A stretch of DNA of 64,000 nt from Nematostella vectensis (taxonomy: Eukaryota > Cnidaria > Anthozoa > Actiniaria > Edwardsiidae). Below, one piece after another: positions 25,960-38,950 of this stretch. Under the pieces are notes generated by a model. It did no database searches and was not told the DNA's origin. It saw only the letters and a program-made list of their open reading frames with translations. Positions within the stretch are counted from its first letter, which is position 1. Each line of letters starts with the position of its first letter. The position numbers and the translations under genes are program-made. The stretch is from contig NC_064036.1 of the NCBI RefSeq assembly GCF_932526225.1, forward strand, positions 19,304,953-19,368,952, read 5' to 3'.

Positions 25960-28133
25960 CTAAACTGAGATTGCAGACGACCTGTTAAACCCACGAGCTT
26001 TCAATCTGTAGATCTCTGGTACCAGAGAGATACAGTCCTCTTCTGATATCCCAGTTGACATGAGTAGTTGCCTTCCAAATTGTGGATGGATAAATGCTTC
26101 TAGCATTGGGCCATAAACGGAACTGTCAGAAAATGTCTTGACATACTTTGGTAACTGAATGGACTCAATCCAGGAGCGACAGTCCGCTTCAGTCATCTGG
26201 GCCAGTGCTGTGAAAATATTGACATCACAGTTAATTAATGTGATACTAGTGCTCATGTGAAAGGAACCTGTTCATGTGACTGTGTCATTCATGCAACAAC
26301 CTATACCCCCCCCCCCACACCCACACACACAATTGTGGAATTGCCCCCAAAACATTTGGAATTTCCAGAAATAAAAAAGTAAAGGAAATGATTCCAGTAT
26401 TAATATTGTACCAACTATTGAACAACACGATGTTACAATATAGACATAACATACTATACCTTTGCCTGCAGCAGCATGGGCTGGCATACCAGTTGTTTGC
26501 TGCCTTGGGAGCTGTTTGGAGTTCAAATCACTCAATCAGTAATATAAGAGTTAGAGTATAGAGAGGTTTTCATAAACCCCTGAAACACTCTTCGGTTTAT
26601 TTATCACTAATACACTGTAATGTCACCATGACCAACCTGCAATGTTGTTGATTGTGCCAGCATAATCATTATAGCAGATTGAAGTGTTTCACTCCGTTTT
26701 GCTTCTAGAGCCATCATCATTTCAAAGTTACTGTTGCCTGATTGGCTTGACTGGGGTGACCGTTCCTTTTGGGACCCAGGTGATAGCCTTCTGCTCTTGG
26801 GTGGTTCTATCACAACAGCAATGTGCTCTTCCCAATTAGGTTCATCATTGACACCTCCACTGTTACCGCTCATTATCTCATCTGTCCAGAGTGTTAGATG
26901 TTTAGCACAAAAGCGCCAAAGCACACCTCTTTTTTCCAAATCTTTTACCAGTTGTACATGGGTGGTATTCCAGAGCCTATTTTCATCTGCATTGGCCCCC
27001 ATGTCCAAGCGACGCTTCCTTGTATTCCCTCCAGTGCCACCAGTTTCTCCGGTACCTGTTTAATTTTTTTTTTTCAGTATATTCCATATAGGGCATCTGA
27101 CAAGATGTGGAAAGTTTCTGATGTGCTTATTAGAGGTCACATTGCATGCTAAATATAGCAAATTGTGTACTGAAAATGCTGTCTTAATTCCTTCATTTCT
27201 GGACAAAACTGCAATTCCCTCATGTCATTGTACAACTTTCAAGTTACCATAAAAAGGACAAATATAAATGGAAAAATGCAAGTTCAAACTCTTCCTTTGT
27301 CCAACTTTGCACCTTCATTACATATATATCACAAACAATTACAATAATTATTCTAAAATAAATTTATGTACAAGGCATAAAAGATATAATACTCCCCATG
27401 AACTATACTTTTCAGCCCAACGTTACCTGCATTTTTGTCGATGCTTATTGCTCGACAGGCGAGTTTGATGTTTCCCCGCTTGTACTCAGCCTTACAGCTC
27501 ATCAAGTCGTCTTCACTGCGTAGAGTTATTGGCTGCTTTTTAGGAGCCAAAAGAGACCCTTCACTGGTGTGTATATCAGTGACGGACACTCATACGATCT
27601 TATCAGGGAGATTATTTCTGGCGGTTCAGCTGTGTCACTGACACCATGCAGAACATTAGCTGTGTGGCTCACTTTCATCTCTGAAGAAATTTCATGAAGG
27701 AAGATGTCAAGTTTCTTGGCTAGTTTTTCCAGCAGCTTTGGTGATCTTCTTGGGGTGCCCACAGGAGCTGAATGACAAAAGAAGAATTATGCCAATCATA
27801 CCCCATTTCATAGCATACATTATACCAAAAGAAAAACAAAATGGCACCCTAAAATAGCTTGGTGCATACATATACCATCCTGAGGGTACAGCTCAAATTA
27901 CCCCTAGAAAATACCACATACAAATATGACAGTGACACCTACCTATCTGATATAAGGAGAGATATTGGGGGGGGGGGGGGGGCTGAATGAATGTCTTTCA
28001 TATCTTTTATTTTCTGAGGGGATGGCCTAGGGGAATGTTTTGCCACAAATCCTTTGGCGAGGGCCTTGATTAATTTTTGCATTTCTTTTACTCTGATGAT
28101 GGAATTCTCTGTAGTGCTGGAGAGTCTAGGCAT
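25960..28133 (-). pseudogene. Second gene of the transposon: SAM-like accessory protein, frameshifted
   Basis: Function unknown. Minus-strand exons: about 28133-27943, 27767-27427, 27055-26637, 26511-26460 and 26207-25960 (stop TAG). The last three join in phase. The C-terminal exon (82 residues) looks like a SAM domain: W-I-E-S-I-Q-L-P-K-Y, then ..FGRQLLMSTGISEEDCISLVPEI. The middle exon has an R/K patch (TRKRR), a stretch with WNTTHVQLVKDLEKRG, and a Ser/Pro-rich linker (SPGSQKERSPQSS). Exon 1 carries a poly-Pro run from a poly-C tract and leaves the wrong phase for exon 2. Exon 2 itself changes frame near 27590. Two indels therefore seem to break this copy. SAM domains mediate protein-protein or RNA contacts, so a transposition cofactor is possible but is inference. 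Confidence 0.6.
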
Positions 28134-28512
28134 AGTGCAAATAATTTCGGGTGTGTCATAACATAATCCCCAAATTTGGTATAAAAATGGAACCTAGAAG
28201 CCATTGTTTTACGGTAGTCGACGGCCATATAAAGGACGGCTGACTTTTTTTCTTCCCACTGGCGTGTTGTAAAGGGTATTCATTCAGCACGGAGCTCATA
28301 TCACTATAACCTCTGGAATGCCGATGCCATTGTTTCATTAGCTTCGAGAGCGTGAGACCAAAATAGAGCGTGAAGTAGGAAAAAAAAACCCATGAAATGG
28401 CGGGAGAGCAGCCCTCGGCCTCGCTGAAGGGATTTGATTGACGTCTATCAAAAACCAGTCGCGACTCGGAAACGAAAAGCACAGGGTGCACGTGTGACTG
28501 AAAACGAGTGTA

Positions 28513-28849
28513 ACCTAACCTCAATCTTTTTACATATACTTTGATAATCAGAATTCAAGAAATTAGATTAGCGGTCAGATTAAGAATACAAGAGAACTAG
28601 GTTAGCGGTCAGATTCAAATTTAATGTACTTTGAGAGTATTTCCTATCCACCAAAAAATCATTTAGCGTTCATCTTTCTAACTTTTGCCCAGGATTCTTT
28701 GTTGTTGGCAAAAACGTAGTTCTTGTTGTTTCACGGATAACCCGACTTCTCAAGTTAATTTTATTTTAATTAATAATCCCGGCATATTTGACATTGAATG
28801 GGGCACCAAAAATATTAAACCTTTATCTGAGAGCAATATTCCAATGACA
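28513..28849. other. Unique spacer between transposon and right minisatellite arm
   Basis: No gene. A short direct repeat '(t)taggttagcggtcagatt' occurs twice near 28566-28618. The spacer is not the inverse of the left spacer (21963-22203), so the inverted arms do not extend up to the transposon. Confidence 0.5.
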
Positions 28850-30424
28850 GCTGTATGGTGTGGATAGCTGTGTATGGTGTAGATAGACGTGGATAGCTGT
28901 GGACAGCTGTGTATGGTGTGGATAGCTGTGTATGGTGTGGATAGCTGTGTATGGTGTGGATAGCTGTGGATGGTGTGGATAGCTGTGGATGGTGTGGATA
29001 GCTGTGGATGGTGTGGATAGCTGTGGATGGCTGTTTATGGTGTGGATAGCTGTGGATGGTGTGGATAGCTGTGGATGGTGTGTATGGCTGTGTATGGTGT
29101 GCATGGCTGTGTATGGTGTGGATAGCTGTGTATGGTGTGTATGGTTGTGTATAGTGTGGATAGATGTGGATGGTGTGGATAGCTGTGGATGGCTGTGTAT
29201 GGTGTAGATAGCTGTGTATAGTGTGGATAGCTGTGTATGGTGTGTATGGTTGTGTATAGTGTGGATAGATGTGGATGGTGTGGATAGCTGTGTATGGTGT
29301 GGATAGCTGTGTATGGTGTGGATAGCTGTGGATGGCTGTGGATGGTGTGGATAGCTGTGGATGGTGTGGATAGCTGTGTATGGTGAAGATAGCTGTGTAT
29401 GGTGTGGATAGCTGTGTATGGTGTGGATAGCTGTGTATAGCGTGGATAGCTGTGTGGTGTGGATAGCTGTGGATGGTGTGGATAGCTGTGGATGGCTGTG
29501 TATGGTGTGAATATCTGTGGATGGTGTGGATAGCTGTGTATGGGGTGGATAGCTGTGTATGGTGTGGATAGCTGTGGATGGTGTGGATAGCTGTGTATGG
29601 TGTGGATAGCTGTGTATAGCGTGGATAGCTGTGTATGGTGTGGATAGCTGTGTATGGTGTGGATAGCTGTGTATGGCTGTGTATGGTGTGGATAGCTGTG
29701 TATGGTTTGTATGGCTGTGTATAGTGTGGATAGATGTGGATGGTTTTGGATGGTGTGGATAGCTGTGTATGGCTGTGTATGGTGTGGATAGCTGTGGATG
29801 GTGTGGATAGCTGTGGATGGTGTGGATAGCTGTGTATGGTGTGGATAGCTGTGTATGGTGTAGATAGCTGTGTATGGTGTGGATAGCTGTGTATTGTGTG
29901 GATAGCTGTGTATGGTGTGTATGGTTGTGTATAGTGTGGATAGATGTGGATGGTGTGGATAGCTGTGGATGGTGTGGATAGCTGTGGATGGTGTGGATAG
30001 CTGTGTATGGTGTGGATAGCTGTGGATAGCTGTGGATGGCTGTGTATGGTGTGGATAGCTGTGGATGGTGTGGATAGCTGTGTATGGTGTGGATAGCTGT
30101 GTATAGCGTGGATAGCTGTGTATGGTGTGGATAGCTGTGTATGGTGTGGATAGCTGTGTATGGCTGTGTATGGTGTGGATAGCTGTGTATGGTGTGTATG
30201 GCTGTGTATAGTGTGGATAGATGTGGATGGTTGTGGATGGTGTGGATAGCTGTGTATGGCTGTGTATGGGGTGGATGGTTGTGTATGGTGTGGATAGCTG
30301 TGTATGGTGTGGATAGCTGTGTATGTCGTGGATAGCTGTGTATGGTGTAGATAGCTGTGTATGGTGTGGATAGCTGTGTATGGTGTAGATAGCTGTGTAT
30401 CGTGCTGTTGATAGCTGTGTATGA
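28850..30424. repeat. Right arm: inverted 1.6-kb array of the same 19-bp minisatellite
   Basis: About 80 copies of 'ctgtgtatggtgtggatag', the reverse complement of the left-arm unit. At the outer edge both arms share the segment ACTTTAAGTACGCATCCTGA followed by AGTGTATCATAC (left 17963-17994, right 30420-30452 in inverse orientation). The two arrays are therefore ends of one inverted structure rather than independent arrays. Confidence 0.9.
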
Positions 30425-30715
30425 TACACTTCAGGATGCGTACTTAAAGTACTTACCCAGGAAATAGAAGTGAGACCGCTGACCATAATAAAGGTATTTC
30501 CACAGGTACCCCATCAGCGGATGATCAACACATTTTCCTATGAGAACATTGCACACTAAACCTATGATAGTTATGCCACCCAAAAGTATTTAATTTTTAT
30601 CACGTAAAGTTTTAGAGATATTCGGGCTGAGAGGGATGAATAGAAAAGCAGTCACCAGACCAATGCGTAGCGCGGTCAAGTCGTAGTGGGTTCCCTGTGG
30701 TGTTTCCACTCTAAG

Positions 30716-33700
30716 ATGGCGGTCTCCAGGCGTACCGTGGAGTTGTTTTATGATGTCGTCTCTCCGTACTCCTGGATAGCGTTTGAGGTGAGGAAACTCC
30801 ATTTTTTACTCCAAGGATTCCCTTTGTTTGTACTGTCAGCTTGAAAAATATGCACGTTTGCAGCTCATGGAAATTATTAAGAAAAATTGTAAACAATTTT
30901 GGGATATTACTTACTTATTACTAATAACACTGTCACCTGTTTAGTAATATCATATTGCAATAATTTAGATACCAATTTCTAAAAGATGCAACTAAATCCA
31001 GGTTGCAACCTGATAATAGTTGATGCTATAGATGACGTAAAAGCAAAAAGGCTTTTTGATCTTCTCCTTGCAAGAAAAGCGCAGCACAAGAAAAAAGAAA
31101 AGAAAGAAGACAAAGAGAGTGAGGAAGACAGTGAATCAGATACGGGGGTTATTTTGATGCCGGAGAATGAGCTCTTATAGCATTAAAACGTTTTGTTTAT
31201 ATTTTAAATATGGAAGATAAGTACTTTATAATATTTTATAGAAGAAAACCACAAAAAAGGGAAATAGGGTGTATACAGGTTTGCATTGCATAGATAAAAG
31301 GTGGTATACGTATCCTGGACTCCTGGATTCTGCAAAATAACTGCCCCCAAACCGGGACAAGTTAAACCAAGAAGTCTGATTTTACACTTTGTCAAATTAT
31401 ATAGTATAGACACACCCAAAGGAATCAGTGACCCCCCCCCCCCCCCTTTTGAAATCCAAACACTTTGGACGCCCCCACCTTTAGACCTCAGCAATTTCTC
31501 GAGGCCCCCTCATGGTATCCTCACCCCCCCTTGGGATAAAAAATATACTTTCCCTAAAGTCCTACGCTGGACATCACCTCAACAACACTATGATAAGGGA
31601 GTGTTTATTAAATACACTGGGGGGGGGGGGGGGGAGATTTTTACCCAAGACACAAAATTTCAGCTGTCCCCCCCCCCCCCCCCCCCCCACCCCATTTCAG
31701 AACCAAAAAATTTTGAGAGCCCCCAACCAGGACCTCATTAAACAAAAAAGTCTTTAAATCTGGAAAATGAATACTGAAAAGTGTCCTAATTGATGATCCA
31801 GTCAAGTTCATATATATTTCGTAGTCTCACAACTTTCGGTTTCGGCTCGAATATTTTCATAATTTTTTTTGCATGTAAAATGGTGTAAAATGATGCAGGG
31901 TTTGTTTTTTTCCAAAATCACCCCCCTCTTCCCCTCCAAAATCGAATGGTCCACCCCTAAGGATGCCTGTGAAGAAGTATACATTTGTATATATTTGTTT
32001 TTGTTAAGAAATTTTTTTCTATAAAAAGGGATACTGTCCCATTTATTAAACATTGTATGTATCTTGTTTTGTGGATTTTCAGGCTCCACCACAGTTTAGA
32101 AGTTCATTTCCATTTGTTCCTGTTTAACTGATAATAAACTGTATCAGTAAATCCAACTGTTATATACCGAAAGCTGGAAGTATCGATATAATAATGGTTT
32201 ATAAAGAAAAAAGTATTAAATACGCTGGTAACTTGCCTTATTATTTAATCTGTGTTTGTTCTACAAACTAGATCATATCAGTAAAACATTAAAGCTGAAA
32301 AGTACGGAGCCTAAAAATTCAGAGCCACTCATTTGAAGGACCTTTTTTTTGGAGTTTCCCTTTTGGTGGTTAAAAATTTTTGGAGCCCCACGTCAATATC
32401 TTCCCTTCCTCCCTCTCAGTGTATTTAACGAACGCTTCCTAAGATAGAAGTTTTCAGGTTTCCCTTCAATAAGCTTCATTAACATATATAACTTAATTGC
32501 ATAAGGGAATGCCCTTCCCCAGAATAAGAGCCTAGACATACAGGGAGAACATGAATAAGCGCCTCCCCCAAACAACACAATTTTTTTATGATTTTCTCAT
32601 TGACATAACAACACTCCACTCTATGAAAACATATAGCAGCCACCTTGTGGGAGACATGCCTTCCAATTTCTTCTTTCCTTAGGTTCTTTGCCGTTATCGA
32701 CCAAAGTGGAACTTGGACTTGAAGTTCCGTCCTTGCTTTCTTGGTGGGATCATGAGTTCTTCAGGTGCATGAATCAGAAACCCAGCCATCTTAAACTTGT
32801 TTATTATGTAATCAGCAACTTCAAATACATAAGGCTAGGTAACCTTCTAGCCAAGATAATTGTAGTAAGCATTTGACAAATTCTCTACATCAATTGATTT
32901 TCAATAATTGTTGTGCTCTTTCTATCACTGCAGGTAACAGACCACCAGGTCTTGTGCCTAATAAAGCTAAATACATGGTAAAAGACATTGAGCGACAAAG
33001 AGAGTACTATGGTATACCCATTGCACAGCCCTCTGTAAGTACTGGTCAACCAATATTAGGGGAATGTATCAGATGCAGGGGTGAAGGTGTTATAGTTATT
33101 GTGTCATTCCCAGTTTTTAGGGCATTGTACATTGTGTTTTTATGTACAGGGCATCATTGTACATTGTGTTTTTATGTTCAGGGCATTGTACATTGTGTTT
33201 TTATGTACAGGGCATCATTGTACATTGTGTTTTTATGTTAAGGGCATTGTACATTGTGTTTTTATGTACAGGGCATCATTGTACATTGTGTTTTTATGTT
33301 TAAAGCCGAATTGTCACCAGTTTACTTCCGGAGGTCCGTCGGAAACCTCAACCATTAAAAGACAAAAGAATCTATTAAAATCCGAGATATTAAACAGGCC
33401 ATCCGCTCTAAATTATCAATCACATCCTCAAAGAAACTTCCAATATACACACTGCTTTCAATATTTTAAAATATTTTTCGCGTTTTCCATTAAAAATCAT
33501 GGGAGATTGTTACGAGATCGACCGGAAGTAAACTGGTGACAATGAGGCTTTAAGGCATTGAATATACTGTGAGGACCACAATTTGCGTCCATAGTGGGAT
33601 GGAGAGTTATCAAATTATTATACAAACATTTGACTATGATAAGGGAAAGTTTTAAACTAGTAGCCCTCCATACCTTTGTCTAACAAGCAGTGAAAAGTAA

Positions 33701-35850
33701 AATAGCTGAGAAATATCAAAATAAATACATGATTCAATTTTGAACAAACCAAACTTGATACTATTATAAATTTGTTCAGCTACCAGCCACAACTGCACCC
33801 TAATTTTTCAGCTTGGAATTGTTGCCTAGTGCCACGCAATGCCACAAACGCTTGTGAAGTGCAGAAAAAACTTTGAAACTTTTTCTACAGAAATATGAAT
33901 ACGAAAAAAGTGTTATGAAACCTAAAACTCAAAAGACTAAGACTTGTAATAGCTCTTGATTGTTATAGAATCACCAACAAGTTTACCCATTCCAGACTGC
34001 TTGGCCAGAAAAATATCATTTAAAATACACCCAATGTAATAATTCATGCTGCAGTTAACCCCTACCGAAAATGTATGTTACAACAAGACTGTTACAACAG
34101 AAACTTTCGATTGGGATCACCACTATAGTTATGGAAGTTACTTTAAGGTATTTTCCTTGTGTCCCAAATAGCAGGTTGTAGGTAGAGTTGATTGTGTTTC
34201 TCTCTGAATGCAGCTGGTTTTTAATTTCAGAACCCAGTGGAAGTAATGTTTGAGAAAGGTTAGTTTTGCATAATGTAAATAGCCTTTATACGTCTGCATG
34301 CAAGATATTAAGTTTTGATGATTCAAGCAAGTAATGGGTTACATAATTCACATCCCTCTCTATAGAGTTTATGTATTTGATTTTGTTGCACCTAGGTAGC
34401 TTATCAGCCATGAGACTTCTGACAGCAATTGACATAGCCCACCCTGACAAAATTGAGCAACTGTCACGAGAGTTATGGATGAGGATATGGTCAAGGGTAA
34501 GTGTTACATAACCATCAATGATAAGCTGATTTAAAAAAAAATGCTATATAAAAGAATGTATGTTTTTTTATTTGTTTATTCTATTTGATTCATAGGATGA
34601 AGATATTGTGTTACCTGAAAGCCTGAAACAGGTAGAGTACAAAATTCTCAATAACATTCAGTTTAAAGTTTAAACTAAGTACAATACAGTATTCAACAGG
34701 GCTATTATCCAAGTGAAAATAATATGCATATTGTTTGCTTATAAGTTATTTTACTACATGCTTGCAGCTTCCATTCAAACTGACCTTTTGAAGCCATTCA
34801 AACTGGTTTTGGTGGTAATAGTATTGGGGGCTATATTTCAGTAATGATGTTAGTAAGTCATCTTACGGGAGCTTTGATGGCACTGTTGGCAAAGCCTGTT
34901 CCTCTCCCCTCTTGGTTCCACGTTTCCTGGTTCTGAAATAAATCGAGTTAGCTTGTTCTCACCTTTACTCAGAGAAATGTTTCTGGGTCCTCTGGTTTTC
35001 ATCCCTCCCTAGAAACCAATAATTTTGATCCTAAGCTATGTTGCAGGTTTTGACATAAGTTATATGGTAGCTGCGCTTATATCTTCACCCTTGATTTTTC
35101 TACAAGGGGGGTGATCAGCTTGACAAATGTATTTATTTTATTTATTATTTATGCACTGTCTGTTACTAGGCTTGTTTAGCAACTGGTTTTAGTGATACAC
35201 AGTCTACAGCAATTATAAGCCGACTGTCTGATCAGGATATCAAGGACAAGCTCAAAGAAACAACACAAGAAGCCCTAGATGCTGGAGTAAGTTTATTAAT
35301 AAGGGTTTAAACTAAAGAGCCCCGCCCCCTTCCTGGGATATGTTATTTACCTGAAGGCTTAACTGTTAAAGCCCTCTGCACCACATGCTGAAGAAGATTG
35401 TTACATACATGAAAGTTTAAGATGTAGAACCTCACCCCCCCCCTCCTAGAGTATGTTACTGATATGAAGGTCTTTAACTATATATCCCACCCCATGCTGG
35501 AGTATGTTCCCACATGAAAGAGAAGGCAGCCAGAAGGTGTTACAACAATCCAACCATGCCTTGAAACACTGGAAAGGGAGAGAAACATTAACCACTATAA
35601 AAGTTACCGTCTGCGCCCAAATTCATTTTTATGTGTTGCCTTCTCCTTTATTTAACAGGCCTTTGGGGCACCTACTATAATAGCCCATGCAAACGGAGCA
35701 AAGCACATGTTCTTTGGATCTGACCGGTTCTTTTTGATAGCTCACCTGTATGGTAAGGAGATGGTGGGACTAATTTTTTTTAATTTTCTGAAATGAAAGA
35801 AGATGGTGGTACTGACAATGACATTATAGACATGATAGCGATAAAGATAG

Positions 35851-35927
<77 letters not shown>

Positions 35928-38912
35928 ATGATGATGACGACTATGCTAATGTTGATATATCGACTTGCTAATGTTGATAATTCGACCTCGATGTTGATAA
36001 TTCGACTTCGATGTTGATAATTCGACTTGTTGATAAATTGACTTGTTGATAAATGGACTTAACTGTTGATTATTCGACTCGACCGTTGATAATTCGACTT
36101 CGACAGTTGATAATTCGACTTCGGATGTTGATAATTCGACTTCGGATGTTGATAATTCGACTTCGGCTGTTGATAATTCGACTTAATTGTTAGAGGAGAA
36201 AAGTAGTAAAACCTTCATGTGGTAACGATAATAAATCTTCCTGAAATAAGAAACTGATACAATAAGCATTTATATGCTGACCACAAAACTTAAGACCAAG
36301 GCTAAACACTATTAAAATTCGACTTCGATAGCTAACTTTATATATAAGTATTTAAGTTTAAAAATCCCATTTCTAGCTGTGTAGACAACAACTTACTCTA
36401 TTGTCACGAGTCAAAGGTTTTGTTGTCTTCGTGAGCCCGTAATTTTGATTTTAAAGAAACCCTGGTTCCAGAGGCTCGTCAGTAACTATAAAGATATACC
36501 TGGGAAATGTTAAGAGGGCTAGAAAGGTAGATATGACATACACGTTTGGCACTAAACAACGATGAAGAGGCAAGAGCCTGGAAACGCGTCTGTCCGTATA
36601 TATCTTTTTAATGCTCTTTACAGTATCACGTCTAATACCCAGCGCTACACCAGTCAACGTCAACACCTCGTTGCATTTTCTAAAGCAGGGGAAGTCGATT
36701 GTGTCATAGGTTGTAGCAGGGTATAAAAAGTTTAAATAAAGATCTTCCGGCAATTCGTTGACCATAGCTTTCTATTAAATTTAAGAAAAAAATTATCCGT
36801 GATTTCTAACGCGGGCACATCAGGCACATTAAGAGCTGCAATGTTGGTCAAGCATTATTCTCAGACTACACACCCAAATACATAGAAGGCGCAATTAATC
36901 CAACCCCTCAGTACACAATAAAGACATTTATCTGAAAGAAAGATATTTCCCGATATTTTTTTCTACGATTCTTTGAGCTCCTAGCACGGATACATTCTAA
37001 AAGCCGCAACAAAACTCTGTTTAAAGCTGCCACACTCGGGACAAATATAGATTGATTAATCAGGCGCGTACATAGGGGTTGTGCGTCAAGTCCGCTAGTT
37101 CCCCAATGACACCTATGTCAATTCGAGTTGAAGTGTAAGTCATCGGCCTCAGCCATTGATCAGATTATATATTTAGATGCTGAATTATACTTTAACATTC
37201 ACGCGTGGCTCTCTTCTCTCCGTCAGTTCCTTCGGGATCTTAGCACGGACTATCACAGGTACTTCTTCTATCGCTGCACAGCACCATTCCGACAAATTTG
37301 AGCTATCATTACTTGGTTGCATCTCGAGAAAGATACATTATATATAATTATATAAAAATAAAATAAAAGTTGAAATAGAAAACAAAATAACTTTCTGTGT
37401 GTAATGGTTGAATTGAATATTAAACAGCCTAATTTCACTTACGTAGTTAGTGCAGATGGATAAGAGGTTGAAACCTAAGGTGCTTCCTGCACGCTCCTCA
37501 GTTGGAGACGAAAGCGGGTAACACCATCTACTTTTCTTTGCAAAGTGAATCCTGTCTTTAGTATAGTACTCTGCTTCATTAAGTTAGAAAATGCACAAAC
37601 CTACTCATTCATTGCTTTACAATGAATGACCTGAAAACGTAGCCAAGGCGAGTTAGAGTTAAACATAGGGCTACAACTCCGGTGGACCGAGTTTAGGCCA
37701 TGTATATAGATTGACTTTTCCTGTAACGTGTTAGCAGGAGTCCCATAGTTTCTCTTGTGTCTTTTTCGCAGTTGAAAACTTTATTTGTTATATATGTTAA
37801 TTTCTTATTACTGATATTTCTGTTACTCTTGTTCTGTGTAAAATAATAATAAAAAAACAAACAAGAAACAGAAAGGAACACAGTGTTTCATGAATTGTAA
37901 AAAGTGTGTAGCGCGGGACACCTCCGGCCTCGCCCGTGATAACAAGATAGTGATAAGTTTAAAATCACCAGAAAAAAGTACTAAGGCACTTTTAATGACA
38001 CGATTCTATGTATGTATGCATGTATGGATGTGTAATGTACCGTCCTGTCCCAAGACCTTCATGCTCTTAACAGGCCGTCCCTAGTTACATATCTTTTTAC
38101 TGCACAGTTATAGTTGTCAAAGAATTCGGTCACGTATTGATGGTGTTGTAAAACGGATATTAAATAATAACAAAGTCACAATTTTCAGCTAATAATGTCG
38201 TTGAAAGTCGTTGAAACCCAAAATGTTTTTAATTGAGGTTAGCTGTCAGGTTGAGGAATAACCTTTAAAGACCTAGCACTGATACACACCTTGTAACGTA
38301 ACTAAGTTTATTGGTTAAAGCGTCAAGTCGATTTATCAACATTAGAATGTGATCCACGAAATCATCTGAAAAACTAAAGACGATAATGATCTAATTTGAA
38401 CGGTATCTGGTTGGGTGGTTCATTCTTTATTCTAAAGGATAAAATCGTCCATAAAGAACAAGTTTTTCTTGTAAAAAATAAAATTTTGTGTGTGTTGATA
38501 ATTCGACTTGAATAGCGAAATGCTATCTCCTGCGCATGCGCACCGCAACAATTGTGCTTCACAGCACATAGAGATCTTTGCAAGTTATAACCACCCTCCA
38601 AACTTGGTTGCTATAGCTTTACATTTTCAACCATAAATCAAGGGTTCTTTTTTCGAAAATTTGCTTTTTTACAAAAAAGTCAAGTCTAGCTGAGGTATAC
38701 ACTTCCCATAGGGTCTTATACAACATCATCAATATTCTCATATGAGAGTGTTCAAATTAAATGAAACTTGGCACCATAGTTTTGTAAGACCACCAAATTT
38801 CAAAAGTAATGGCACATAACACCTATACACACACCTACCAACACTATCTGATCGGTTTCTGCCGTTAAAAAAAAGAAAAAATCTCATGGTCGATTTATCA
38901 ACATAGCATAGC

Positions 38913-38950
<38 letters not shown>

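Larger units (their letters stand above)
22206..28510. mobile_element. Two-gene Tc1/mariner-type DNA transposon
   Basis: The 78-bp TIRs (22206-22283 and 28433-28510) agree at about 74 of 78 positions; they begin (T/C)ACTCGTTTTCAGTCACACG. TA flanks both ends (22204-22205 and 28511-28512), as expected for the IS630/Tc1/mariner superfamily. Inside are a plus-strand DDE transposase (22365-25774) and a minus-strand second gene (about 28133-25960), converging tail-to-tail with a gap of about 185 bp. Both genes have several introns. The high TIR identity points to fairly recent insertion, although both genes carry lesions. Poly-G tracts and repeat fragments lie in the introns. Confidence 0.85.

Noticed and set aside
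35759-35796. Read-through end of GSTK1 exon 8 as the true C-terminus
   Set aside because: A phase-matched exon at 39019 encodes the family's conserved W-x-G-P...P-P end and brings the length to 225 residues, so splicing across the inserted element is the better model.
35793-36017. Poly-Met ORF and the poly-His frame at 38884-39135
   Set aside because: Products of the ATG/CAT microsatellite; no protein signal outside the repeat.
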